Below are positions 29,055 to 37,778 of a stretch of DNA of 64,000 nt, one piece after another. Location: positions 1 to 64,000 of the forward strand of contig CANGNV010000009.1 in assembly GCA_947455485.1 (NCBI GenBank). The letters run 5' to 3'. The stretch comes from Burkholderiaceae bacterium. Its GTDB lineage: Bacteria > Pseudomonadota > Gammaproteobacteria > Burkholderiales > Burkholderiaceae. The notes under the pieces are model-generated. The model was not told the origin of the DNA, ran no database searches, and worked only from the letters and a program-made list of their open reading frames with translations. Both the position numbers and the translations under genes were made by a program. The first letter of the stretch is position 1. Each line of letters starts with the position of its first letter.

Positions 29055-30239
29055 CTTTGCCTCTTTTGGATCGTACCGGTAGTTAGCTAAAGTACCCTCT
29101 TTGATTTTCTCAACAACTTCATCAATGATAAATATTGGCACCAAGAACCATTCTCTTGGCACCACAGGGTTGCCAAAACGATCTGTAATCTGAACATCGA
29201 GCCTCGCCCCATCAAAGAAACGGTGCAAAAGATTTTCTAGTTTAGTTCTGTTGATGTTATATAGATCATAAGTTGCGATCACCTCAACATCTGCCATCAA
29301 GAAGGTTGGGTCTAGCTTGGCGTTTGCTATACGCCTATCTACATCGCCACCTGTAACACCGATCTTATGCAGGACATTAACGTTTGCTTTGATTTCAGGC
29401 TGCTCAGATTTACTTCTAAGTACATATATCGTACCGCTCTCGTGATCTGTGTCATCCACTTGATCATCAAACAAAGGACCAGCGTTTGGATTAGTAAGCC
29501 TTCTGCCTGCATCATCCTTGTACAAGGCCTTTTGGAGAGAACGAAGCAAAATATTACTTTCAGCGCCATTATCAAAAATAATGCGAAGTCTGCCGTCCCA
29601 CTTGCCAAAGGCATCTTCGGTTAATTCCCCAACCTGATCAATGTAGGCAATCTGGCCATTAAGAATAAAGTACTCGCCTTGGTTGATGCTTGCATCTTCT
29701 TTAAACCTGAGAGTTTTACGAACGCCCTCTTTTATCTCGTCTTTTACTTTTGCGAACAGCGGTTTAAATTTGTCAAAGTCTGCGCAAAGCGTGCGTGACC
29801 CAATTTCTTCTGCAGCTTTTTTCTCTGCAGTGCTTTTGACATGGGTCAGATTTGTGAGGCCACCTTCTTTGGGGACGTCAACACCAAGCTCAGCCAAAAG
29901 CGCCTCATCATCAATGTCTGCGCTCAGTTCGGCAACAGATACCGCCACCTTGTCCAAGAGTGCATGCTTATCCAGCCCCACTAAAACATCTCTACATTCT
30001 TGAGAGGCTGCGATTGCTTCCAATCGGGTTGCGTAAATCCGCTCAAATATGTCGCTGCCCTCACCGTGCTGGGGCATGCGGTCATTCTTTTCGTAAAAAG
30101 CCTCAATTTCCTCAAAGCCGGCAATGATGCGAGCTTGACGAGGTGTATGGGTACCCTTTGATTCAACCTCAACGTCGACCCCAAGCTCGGCTAGGAGCTC
30201 GTCATCCTCTTGGGTGAAGGTTGCCTTAGCCTTAGCCAT
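29040..30239 (-). CDS. GIY-YIG/T5orf172 nuclease-like protein of the modification operon
   Basis: 399 residues. The C-terminal part carries a T5orf172-type GIY-YIG fold: TIYVLRSK (270-277), HKIGVTGGDVDRRI (291-304, with the Arg pair) and the metal-binding Glu in KLENLLHRFF (Glu335). This predicts a nuclease. The N-terminal half holds two copies of DDExLLAELGVDV (12-23 and 110-122) separated by a helical region. It is the third gene of an operon. Its ATG overlaps the helicase stop by 8 bp (ATGGCTAA), implying coupled translation. Confidence 0.85.
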   Translation of the reverse strand: MAKAKATFTQEDDELLAELGVDVEVESKGTHTPRQARIIAGFEEIEAFYEKNDRMPQHGEGSDIFERIYATRLEAIAASQECRDVLVGLDKHALLDKVAVSVAELSADIDDEALLAELGVDVPKEGGLTNLTHVKSTAEKKAAEEIGSRTLCADFDKFKPLFAKVKDEIKEGVRKTLRFKEDASINQGEYFILNGQIAYIDQVGELTEDAFGKWDGRLRIIFDNGAESNILLRSLQKALYKDDAGRRLTNPNAGPLFDDQVDDTDHESGTIYVLRSKSEQPEIKANVNVLHKIGVTGGDVDRRIANAKLDPTFLMADVEVIATYDLYNINRTKLENLLHRFFDGARLDVQITDRFGNPVVPREWFLVPIFIIDEVVEKIKEGTLANYRYDPKEAKLINS

Positions 30240-32283
30240 TTGAGGCCTTCATACGAGCTAAAAAGGCGACTCCTTCAGCCATTTTCTTTTCCCATGGGTC
30301 TGCCGATGTAATCGAAGGCAGTCGGCCACGTTCCCCTTTAAACTTCAGAGCGCGTTTAGCCAACTCACGGGCCTCTTCAATAGACATGTTTACTTTCTTG
30401 CCTGAAATGATTGCGTGAACCTGCTTTAGGCTTTCCTCATTCATCGCCTTTGACAAAATGGCATAGGCCTCACTGAATGGGTTGATTCGGTCAATCAGGT
30501 CAATATCTAATTCACGAACGTCCATCGCAAACTTACGAACACCTTCAATAAACGCGTTACTGGAACCAATGCTTTCTTGGTTAGCTGTCTCAGTGATTAA
30601 CTTTTTGGCTTGTTGAGTCATGTTAAGTGCTGCTATTGCATGCTGCCTTACTGCCTCTTGGTCTCCGAGGTCAAGCTCAGGAAATCTATCTTTGACAATT
30701 TTGCCCATTTGAACTTGCGTTAATTCTTCGGGAACTAGCTCGCTATCGAACAAACCACGTTCAATGATTGATTTGTCTTGAACAAAGGCTGTAATCACCT
30801 CATTCAAATCTTCTCTGCAAATACGCTGCGCTTCCTTGCTCTTGGGTTCTGCCAAGCCCTTAACTTCAATGTGGAACTGTCCTGTTTCTTTACTGAATCC
30901 AACGTTACTTGAGTCCTGCTTATAACCTTCCGTGCCGTAATCAAAACCATCCAGCGCTAATGACTGTGGATTCTTGGGAGTGAAGTTAAATTTAGGCGTT
31001 AACACCTGCTCCATCAACAAGCTGGCTGCAATTGCTTTCAAGGTATCGTTAACAGCGTCAGCAACTTTCTCTTCAGATGCGTCAGGCTCAGCAATGAGGT
31101 TAGTGAACTTGGTGCTTAGTTTGCCCTCTGCGTCACGAGTAGCGCGGCCAATAATCTGAATGATTTCGGTAAGGCTTGAGCGATAACCAATCGTTAGTGC
31201 ATGTTCGCACCAGATCCAGTCAAAACCCTCTTTTGCCATACCAAGCGCAATAATCATATCTACATGGTCGCGATTGTTTTTCTGCTTTGGATCTTTTAGC
31301 GCTGTTAATACCTTGGAGTGGCGATCTGGGCCGTCATCCACCAAATCGGCTACCTTGAGGATCTTGCCTTCTTTAGTTTTAACCAAATCAAAACCGGTGT
31401 CAGCATCTTTGCCCTGCCACTCACCCATTATTTCTAGGATTTCACCCACCTCGGTGGTCTTACCGCGCTTGGTACTTGCGCTCGAATTAACGTTTGGAAT
31501 GTGAATGATTGTTTTGAGATTTGTATCTAGTACGTTATGAATCTCATCTAAATAAGAGCCTGAGTAGAAGTAATAACCAATCTCAAGGTTCTTAAGGTAC
31601 TTATAACCATTCAACTGTTCATAGTAGGTGTATGTAACCGTCTCAAACTTTTCTTCGTCTTCTGGAGCAAGAACGGCCTCTGAGTCACCGCGGAAATAAG
31701 AGCCAGTCATGGCTATGATGTGAGCATTGCCTCGTGTAATGATTTCTTTGAGATGGAAACCTAACTTATTGTCCGGATTTGCGCTGACGTGGTGAAACTC
31801 ATCGACTGCGATTAGACAATCATCAAATGCTTGAATGCCCAACTCATTTACGGCAAACCTAAATGTGGCATGGGTACAAAGCAAAATTTTTGCATCACCC
31901 CTTAGAAAGGACTTAACAGAGGTAACTTTGCTGCCATCTTCACCCGGTGCGTCGCACAGATTCCACTGTGGCTCAACTGCCCAATCCCAATAAAAACCGT
32001 ACTTGGTTAGCGGCTCATCGTTAAAGCTCGAACCAATGGACTTTTCGGGGACAACAATGATGGCCTTCTTGACGCCCTGATTGTTCAACTTGTCTAGGGC
32101 GATGAACATCAACGCACGGCTTTTACCAGAGGCTGGAGGAGATTTGATTAGCAAATACTGCTCACCACGCTTTTCGTATGCTCGCTCTTGCATTACGCGC
32201 ATACCGAGCTCGTTTGGCTTAGTCGATGCGCCGTTAGTGGCGTAGTTAACTGAAACTGACGGTACTGGCTTGATTGCTGTCAT
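30232..32283 (-). CDS. SF2 DEAD/DEAH helicase of the modification operon
   Basis: 683 residues. The SF2 motifs are clear: Walker A SPPASGKS (48-55), DEFHH (161-165), motif III MTGSYFRG (192-199), and motif VI QIIGRATRD (376-384). The C-terminal 270 residues are a helical domain I do not recognise. It resembles the helicase partners of Type I/III restriction enzymes and related systems, which translocate on DNA. It starts 10 bp after the methyltransferase and overlaps the GIY-YIG gene. Confidence 0.9.
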   Translation of the reverse strand: MTAIKPVPSVSVNYATNGASTKPNELGMRVMQERAYEKRGEQYLLIKSPPASGKSRALMFIALDKLNNQGVKKAIIVVPEKSIGSSFNDEPLTKYGFYWDWAVEPQWNLCDAPGEDGSKVTSVKSFLRGDAKILLCTHATFRFAVNELGIQAFDDCLIAVDEFHHVSANPDNKLGFHLKEIITRGNAHIIAMTGSYFRGDSEAVLAPEDEEKFETVTYTYYEQLNGYKYLKNLEIGYYFYSGSYLDEIHNVLDTNLKTIIHIPNVNSSASTKRGKTTEVGEILEIMGEWQGKDADTGFDLVKTKEGKILKVADLVDDGPDRHSKVLTALKDPKQKNNRDHVDMIIALGMAKEGFDWIWCEHALTIGYRSSLTEIIQIIGRATRDAEGKLSTKFTNLIAEPDASEEKVADAVNDTLKAIAASLLMEQVLTPKFNFTPKNPQSLALDGFDYGTEGYKQDSSNVGFSKETGQFHIEVKGLAEPKSKEAQRICREDLNEVITAFVQDKSIIERGLFDSELVPEELTQVQMGKIVKDRFPELDLGDQEAVRQHAIAALNMTQQAKKLITETANQESIGSSNAFIEGVRKFAMDVRELDIDLIDRINPFSEAYAILSKAMNEESLKQVHAIISGKKVNMSIEEARELAKRALKFKGERGRLPSITSADPWEKKMAEGVAFLARMKASNG

Positions 32284-32293
32284 TTAGTAATTC

Positions 32294-35023
32294 TCATTTC
32301 TTGCTTGTCATCTTGGTATACAGCTCAAATAGCTTTTCCAAACGTTCGGTGTCGTTTTTAAAACGACGGCCAATATAAATACGCTCCAGCACCTCGTCGT
32401 TGCGATTGTGGGCATCACGCAGGTTCTGGGGCATAGAATCTGGCTCATAAAGGTCTGCAATGGTCGCGGGAAAATGTGCCTCGCGAGCAAGTAAGATATC
32501 TTCAGCACATATTGTTAAATCAGCCTTATTCTTTTCAGTTAGTTGCGGGATTGGAAACGTGTTCCAGCCTAAAGTATTGGAGTACGAAAACCTCATTTCC
32601 AACCTAACGCAAACAGTGCCAATCCAATTCCAATGTAGTCGCGAAGCAATGATTGCCATGTTCCACAAAGGTGCGTCGTATAAGCCAAAATTTCTATCAC
32701 CGAGAATAAATTCATCCGTAACAAAATCGACAGGCAGATAATCCCTATGCTCCGAGGAAACCCTTGGGACAGCAATAGATGAGTTTCTTGCGACACCTGC
32801 AATCTGAACAAATCTATATGGCCTTTGGGCAAATTCTCTTGTTGAGGCCGCAGGTGATAATTTTCTATTCTCTTCACATAACTTCAAACGTTCTGAAATT
32901 GCGGGGACAGATTGTGCAATATCTCGCTGCTCTTCTTCAATCCAAAGACAGTAACGTAATTTGCCGTTAATCAACTCCTCAGAACCAACGAATCTCTTGA
33001 CGAATTTTTTAGCAACTGGATCGGCGCGCAATTTTTTGGCCTGTTCCTCATTCAAAAACAAATGCCCACCATCGCGTGGCATATTACCAAAGAGCATTTT
33101 GGATTGCTCGCAAATCGGTTCATTCGCCTTTTCTATTACGCCATTCATATTGGGCACCAAATAAGGTCCAATAAAAGCGCAATCTTTAACCTGCTCATCA
33201 AAATATAATTTCTTTGATTTCTTATTTGCAAACCCCAGGCCAACAACAATAACGGTTACGCCTGCATTATGGCTAGCCAAATTACTCCACTTAAAGCTAG
33301 TATGGGCAAACTGTATTTCTAAACCCTGCTGGTAAACAATCGGCCAAATATCTGAAGCCTGCTGTCCTTGGCAAATACTGTTTGTAGTAACGAAAGCTGC
33401 AACTGAATTGGGAACCTTGCTGGCAAAATCAAGATAACGCGCTATCCAACCAGATACGTAATCCGTACTCTTTGCTAGCGATGGAAACTTTGACCAAGCA
33501 TTGGCAAGTTCCGCTTTCTGTTGTGCGGATTGCCATTTGCTCCCCTTATAGGGAGGGTTACCGCAGATATAAGTTTCGCCACCTTCATTCTCAAACTCAA
33601 TTTGAGCTTGCTCTAATGGTATTTCAAATAGATCATCCGTTTGAAGTCTAACGCTTGTACCAGTTGGCGGACATAGGCTGAGCCAATCAATTTGCAATGC
33701 ATTGCCGCAAGTAATCCAGTTTTGAGAATCTAGTGGCAAGAAATCATCTAGCGCCTCTTTTTGTCCACGGTATATGAGATCACATTGGTACTCTGCAATG
33801 ATTAAAGCCAGTCTGGCAATTTCTGCAGGAAAATCTCGCAACTCAATACCGCGATAATTTGTCAACGGTATGTCGCTCTTACGACCCACTTCACCCCTGC
33901 GGAGATTGATCTCATTCTCAATCTCACGCATTTGTTTATAAGAGATAACTAAGAAGTTGCCTGAACCACAAGCCGGATCAAAAACCCTAATCTTGGCAAT
34001 TCGCTTTCTCAAGTTCAAAAGTGTACGAGCGTTATCGCCTGCTGCTTCAAGTTGATCCCTCAAATCATCAAGGAACAGTGGGTTTAGCACCTTAAGAATA
34101 TTCGGCACAGAAGTGTAGTGCATCCCCAGCGAGCCACGCTCTTCGTCATCCGCAACAGCCTGAATCATTGAGCCAAAAATATCTGGGTTAATCTTCGTCC
34201 AGTCAAGACTGCCAATGTGCAGCAAGTAGGAGCGAGCAATCTTGCTAAACCTTGGTACGTCTACCTTGCCCGCAAACAGCCCGCCGTTTACGTACGGGAA
34301 CTGCTCGGTCCAGCGAGGAAGCTTTTCGCTAGCTCGGTCTGCAGTCTTTGTGTTTAAGGCTCTAAAGATTTCACTGATAATCTCGTTTGTATTTGAAGAG
34401 TCACGCTCACTCATCTGCTCAATGGTGGTCGTAAACAAACGCTCACCGCGAATGATGTCAGTATCTTCAGCAAAGAAACAGAAAATTAAACGGGCCATGA
34501 AGTGATTCATCTCATGGCGGTTATCAGCAGTGCCCCACTCTGGGTTATCTTTTAATAGTTCGATATAGAGCCTATTAAGACGACTTGTAGCTCGAATATC
34601 AAATGAGCTATCCCTGATCTGCTTGACAGTCTCAATGCCGGCCAATGGCAGGAAGTAACCAAAGTGATTTGGAAAGTCTTTGTAGTCACAGACAAGTGGA
34701 GCGTCGCCACTCAAGTCTTCAGCCTCAACAGTTACTCCATCGGTGGCTAGGATGAATTTCGTTTTATTCTTGGCAGTGGCCGGACTGTTTTTAAGTTGGT
34801 TAAAAACCGAGTTGACCTGCCCCTCTGGGCACACCTTAAGGTGTATGTTGTTGCGCTGCAGAATAGCGCCTTCAATATCAGACAAACTTGCCGTGCTTTG
34901 AAGTCGCTTTATGACGGTGGGTTTGTTACCAAATGACTCCAAAAAGGCGACCGAAAACGTCACCGCATCAAAGGGTTGTTCAAACAGCTCCGATACTGCC
35001 TCTTCTATTTCTACAGCGTTCAA
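32294..35023 (-). CDS. MmeI-like class I DNA methyltransferase
   Basis: 909 residues. The SAM motif FDPACGSGNFL (348-358) and catalytic NPPY (489-492) make it an N6-adenine (gamma-class) DNA methyltransferase. DIFGSMIQAVADDEERGSLGMHYTS (282-305) is the usual motif X region, and the C-terminal 300 residues should hold the target-recognition domain. The layout matches MmeI-type proteins, but the N-terminal 130 residues show no PD-(D/E)xK nuclease signature, so cleavage may be delegated to the GIY-YIG partner. The start is TTG (GGAA 7 nt upstream); no ATG/GTG lies between the upstream in-frame stop and it. First gene of the operon. Confidence 0.9.
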   Translation of the reverse strand: MNAVEIEEAVSELFEQPFDAVTFSVAFLESFGNKPTVIKRLQSTASLSDIEGAILQRNNIHLKVCPEGQVNSVFNQLKNSPATAKNKTKFILATDGVTVEAEDLSGDAPLVCDYKDFPNHFGYFLPLAGIETVKQIRDSSFDIRATSRLNRLYIELLKDNPEWGTADNRHEMNHFMARLIFCFFAEDTDIIRGERLFTTTIEQMSERDSSNTNEIISEIFRALNTKTADRASEKLPRWTEQFPYVNGGLFAGKVDVPRFSKIARSYLLHIGSLDWTKINPDIFGSMIQAVADDEERGSLGMHYTSVPNILKVLNPLFLDDLRDQLEAAGDNARTLLNLRKRIAKIRVFDPACGSGNFLVISYKQMREIENEINLRRGEVGRKSDIPLTNYRGIELRDFPAEIARLALIIAEYQCDLIYRGQKEALDDFLPLDSQNWITCGNALQIDWLSLCPPTGTSVRLQTDDLFEIPLEQAQIEFENEGGETYICGNPPYKGSKWQSAQQKAELANAWSKFPSLAKSTDYVSGWIARYLDFASKVPNSVAAFVTTNSICQGQQASDIWPIVYQQGLEIQFAHTSFKWSNLASHNAGVTVIVVGLGFANKKSKKLYFDEQVKDCAFIGPYLVPNMNGVIEKANEPICEQSKMLFGNMPRDGGHLFLNEEQAKKLRADPVAKKFVKRFVGSEELINGKLRYCLWIEEEQRDIAQSVPAISERLKLCEENRKLSPAASTREFAQRPYRFVQIAGVARNSSIAVPRVSSEHRDYLPVDFVTDEFILGDRNFGLYDAPLWNMAIIASRLHWNWIGTVCVRLEMRFSYSNTLGWNTFPIPQLTEKNKADLTICAEDILLAREAHFPATIADLYEPDSMPQNLRDAHNRNDEVLERIYIGRRFKNDTERLEKLFELYTKMTSKK

Positions 35024-35038
35024 TGTGGAATTCCGGGG

Positions 35039-35061
35039 TATTTACTATGTACCAGTAAATA
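35039..35061. promoter_or_regulatory. Palindromic operator candidate before the modification operon
   Basis: TATTTACT (35039-35046) and AGTAAATA (35054-35061) form a perfect 8-bp inverted repeat with a 7-nt spacer. It lies in the 68-bp gap between the divergent methyltransferase (start 35023) and secreted-protein (start 35092) genes. A dimeric repressor here would cover both leaders. The XRE protein at 36514 is a possible binder. Confidence 0.55.
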
Positions 35062-35091
35062 ATACCGCTATTGGTGGCGTAAACTGACTCT

Positions 35092-35391
35092 ATGAGATAC
35101 GTGCTAATACTCCTATTTGTCAGCTCCGGGGCCTTTGCTCAAGCTATTTATGATGCTAATGGCCAGTACAAAGGCTACCAGCAGACCAGCCCCAGCGGCG
35201 TAACGAATACCTATAACACCCAAGGGCAGAACGTTGGGTCATCTCAGATGGATAACGGTCAGACCAACTATTACAGCCCTGCTGGCGCCTATCAGGGCAC
35301 CAACACAGCGACTCCAGCGCAGCCACAAGTAAATACCACCATCAACACGCCGAGACAGGCCCCACAGGCGCCAACAATCAAGGGCTGGTAA
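35092..35391 (+). CDS. Small secreted protein, unknown function
   Basis: 99 residues. A short Sec signal peptide (MRYVLILLFVSSGAFA, cleavage before QAIYD) is followed by a Gln/Asn/Thr/Gly/Tyr-rich low-complexity chain (repeats such as DANGQYKGY and PAGAYQGT) and a Pro/Gln-rich tail. Probably periplasmic and unstructured. Divergent from the modification operon. Confidence 0.65.
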   Translation: MRYVLILLFVSSGAFAQAIYDANGQYKGYQQTSPSGVTNTYNTQGQNVGSSQMDNGQTNYYSPAGAYQGTNTATPAQPQVNTTINTPRQAPQAPTIKGW

Positions 35392-35397
35392 ACAACC

Positions 35398-35811
35398 TTA
35401 CTTAGACTTTGATAGCTCTCTGTACCATTCCGGATAGGCGTTTTGCGCATCCATATATTTATTAACAATATCTGGAAAGTACGTTTTTGGATCGAACGGT
35501 TTTGATTCAAGATTTGGGTAAAGCTGCATAGGATGGGGCTCTTGTTGCTTGTACTTTTTGTCTAAAAGCTTGCGTATCGATTGAAACCATTTTGGAGTAC
35601 TGTCGTGTTTTGGTTTTTGAATTACCGTCAACCGAATGAAGGCTTTGAGCGGTTTTTTCTCAGAACAGCGTTGACATACACGCAAATCATCTGGCATCGG
35701 CATTGACGGTAGATCGCCCAAAGTAAAATTAATAGATCCATAATTGGGCAGTATGTGTTTTTGCCCACAACTTGAGCACTGTAGTAGCTGGTATGAGGAT
35801 ATGCTGGTCAT
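35398..35811 (-). CDS. Zinc-ribbon-like hypothetical protein
   Basis: 137 residues with two CxxC pairs (CSSC at 12-15 and CQRC near 46-49) that should bind one zinc. A basic, aromatic C-terminal part follows without known motifs. The start overlaps the upstream coiled-coil gene by 4 bp (ATGA), so the pair is co-translated. Confidence 0.65.
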   Translation of the reverse strand: MTSISSYQLLQCSSCGQKHILPNYGSINFTLGDLPSMPMPDDLRVCQRCSEKKPLKAFIRLTVIQKPKHDSTPKWFQSIRKLLDKKYKQQEPHPMQLYPNLESKPFDPKTYFPDIVNKYMDAQNAYPEWYRELSKSK

Positions 35812-36467
35812 TTAAGTTTTTTAAACTTTTGCAAATCCTGCGATCTACTTTCAAATCCTTCAATGGCCTGAACAAAAAAGTGCTCAAGTACCGATATGTC
35901 AGTTGTTTTTCGCATGGTATGGATTGTTCGCTCTAGATATTCTTTTACAGGTATAGAGGGGGAGGCTTCATCAAGGGCATCAACCAAAAGATCTGCTAAC
36001 TCTGAAGCCTTTTTCTTTGCCAATCCAAATTCCTTGGGATCATATCCTGACTTTATTTCCTTAAAGCTTGCAATTTCTCTCCGGGCAGCGGCAAGCTTAT
36101 TTTCTAATTTTTTATTATCTTCCTTAAGATTATTTACTGTCACCGTGTTCAATATCTTCGCCTGCTGGGCTGTTACTCCCTGCTTTAACTCTGAGATCAA
36201 AGCGTTTTGCGTGTGTAACGAGTTTGTAAGACTCTCAATCTTTTTTTGTTCCGCTGTTTTTGTAGCCAGCTGTTTCTGCTTTTTTTTAAAAGCTTCGATC
36301 TCAAGACGCATCGAATTGATTAGCTGAACTCTGATGTCAAGCTCCGCTTTAAGCTGTTTAACTTGTTTTTCCAACAAGGTATTGGGTGTATGGGTTATCA
36401 ATTGGTCAACAGAGTTTGAGTTATGTTTACGTTTTTCACTAAGACCCCTAGCGAAACAGTTCTTCAT
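35808..36467 (-). CDS. Coiled-coil hypothetical protein
   Basis: 219 residues. About residues 30-145 form a long heptad-rich coiled coil (LEKQVKQLKAELDIR ... LENKLAAARREIASFKE), then a compact helical C-terminal domain. No signal or membrane segment. Together with the overlapping zinc-ribbon gene it makes a two-gene operon inside the island; the function is unknown. Confidence 0.65.
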   Translation of the reverse strand: MKNCFARGLSEKRKHNSNSVDQLITHTPNTLLEKQVKQLKAELDIRVQLINSMRLEIEAFKKKQKQLATKTAEQKKIESLTNSLHTQNALISELKQGVTAQQAKILNTVTVNNLKEDNKKLENKLAAARREIASFKEIKSGYDPKEFGLAKKKASELADLLVDALDEASPSIPVKEYLERTIHTMRKTTDISVLEHFFVQAIEGFESRSQDLQKFKKLK

Positions 36468-36513
36468 TGGTGGGTATCATCTCCCGTGGTGTTAAATACG
36501 TCAATAGGCAAAC

Positions 36514-36768
36514 ATGCTGCCTATGGCAAGACCTTCACCAACCCACAGCGGCAGCAAAGAACTTGCATATCTAGGCAAAGCTATACGTGGTTTACGTCTT
36601 GAAGTCGGCCTATCGCAAGAGGCATTGGCTGACGAGGCTGGGGTTGATCGTAGCTACATCGGAGGTATTGAGCGCGGTGAGCATAACGTAGCCTTGGTTA
36701 ATCTTGTGAAAATCGCTCAAGCCCTCAAGATAACTACTGCTGACCTTCTGGCTAAAGCCATGCTATAG
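36514..36768 (+). CDS. XRE-family regulator (controller-protein-like)
   Basis: 84 residues, essentially one helix-turn-helix domain: LGKAIRGLRLEVGLSQEALA, then DEAGVDRSYIGGIERGEHN and LVKIAQALKITTADLL. Size and sequence resemble the C proteins that time expression of restriction-modification genes, but this fold is also common in phage repressors. Start ATG 36514 or 36523. An inverted repeat GTCAAA-TC-TTTGAC follows the stop at 36774-36787. Confidence 0.8.
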   Translation: MLPMARPSPTHSGSKELAYLGKAIRGLRLEVGLSQEALADEAGVDRSYIGGIERGEHNVALVNLVKIAQALKITTADLLAKAML

Positions 36769-37074
36769 CATTAGTCAAATCTTTGACAACTTTTACAAAA
36801 ATTTTCTAATATGGCTGCAAAACAGTGATGATGTATCAAGGGTATTGTTAGCCCAATTTGCGTTGGTACGGTGTGGGTGGGGTTATCAGATCCCTATATT
36901 GAAGACTGTGGGCGTCCCGTTGTGATGAAGAAGCGCAGGCGATGGTCAATTCTTGGTCAAACTGGTCATTAAATTGGCCAGAAAAGGTGTATAAATAAGG
37001 CTGGTGAGGGTTTTAAGATATTTGGTGTTTCCACCCGCAAGCCTTTGTTTTACTTGCTTCTGGCTTTGATTTTT
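36769..37074. other. Non-coding right end of the element
   Basis: 306 bp without a supportable gene. It holds the GTCAAA/TTTGAC inverted repeat (36774-36787), the three right-hand GGTCA repeats (36944-36970), and an AT-rich stretch up to the attachment repeat. Confidence 0.6.
36944..36970 (+). repeat. Right GGTCAA direct repeats (candidate integrase arm sites)
   Basis: GGTCAATT at 36944, GGTCAAA at 36955 and GGTCATT at 36964 (11- and 9-bp spacing) repeat the motif found beside the left end, in the same orientation, about 105-130 bp inside the right attachment repeat. Confidence 0.6.
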
Positions 37075-37151
<77 letters not shown>

Positions 37152-37189
37152 TGTGTACTGGGACTGAAATACGTAAAACTAAGAGAAAG

Positions 37190-37266
37190 TGGTCGGAGTA
37201 CAAGGATTCGAACCTTGGACCCCCTGCTCCCAAAGCAGGTGCGCTACCAGGCTGCGCTACACTCCG
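37190..37266 (-). tRNA. tRNA-Pro (TGG)
   Basis: A 77-nt cloverleaf with acceptor CGGAGTG / TACTCCG, anticodon loop TTTGGGA (TGG), T-loop TTCGAAT, discriminator A and encoded CCA. It lies 38 bp upstream of tRNA-Arg, so the two are a tandem transcription unit. Confidence 0.97.
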
Positions 37267-37326
37267 ACGGAATCGATATTCTACACCGAGATGGCCTAGG
37301 AGGGCAAATACTGTAAGATTCGGTGC

Positions 37327-37692
37327 ATGGAAGCCTCTTTTTTAAGCAAACTCAGAAAGCAACTCAAAGGCTTTATTGCCCTTAGTTTTCTGCTTGCCAG
37401 CTTACTAGGCACCCACTGGATTGGCTTTGCTCATGGCATTTCTCACTCCGGAATCCAGAACCAAAATGTTGAGTTGAGTTGCGTAGATCAAGCACCAACC
37501 CTTAGTCATAGCTCTGCCGGCTGCCATCTATTAGATGCACTTACACTTGCCGGCTTTATTGCCCCAACAGCCAATCCCGTCATTGCTACCAACTTCTCCC
37601 ATGAAGTGCAGTTGGCATCCAATGATGCTTCACCAGCCCGAACTCACATTGGGCTATATCAATCTAGAGCTCCACCTAGCTTCCTTCTGTAA
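37327..37692 (+). CDS. Small membrane/secreted protein upstream of TonB receptor (DUF2946-like)
   Basis: 121 residues with one N-terminal hydrophobic segment (FIALSFLLASLLGTHWIGFAH) and two cysteines. It ends in QSRAPPSFLL; an [AS]RAPP tail near the C-terminus is common in DUF2946-type proteins next to metal-related TonB receptors. The family assignment is tentative. It is 86 bp upstream of the receptor, same strand. Confidence 0.6.
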   Translation: MEASFLSKLRKQLKGFIALSFLLASLLGTHWIGFAHGISHSGIQNQNVELSCVDQAPTLSHSSAGCHLLDALTLAGFIAPTANPVIATNFSHEVQLASNDASPARTHIGLYQSRAPPSFLL

Positions 37693-37778
37693 TCCTTAAT
37701 CACACCAAGCTAATACTTGGTCCACCGATTTATTAGGCGCCTCAACTTGAGAGTGCCTTACAGAATGAAAGCTTCACC

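Noticed and set aside
32294..35023. The methyltransferase as a full MmeI-type single-chain restriction enzyme
   Set aside because: The N-terminal region lacks a recognisable PD-(D/E)xK motif; only methylation can be supported for this chain.
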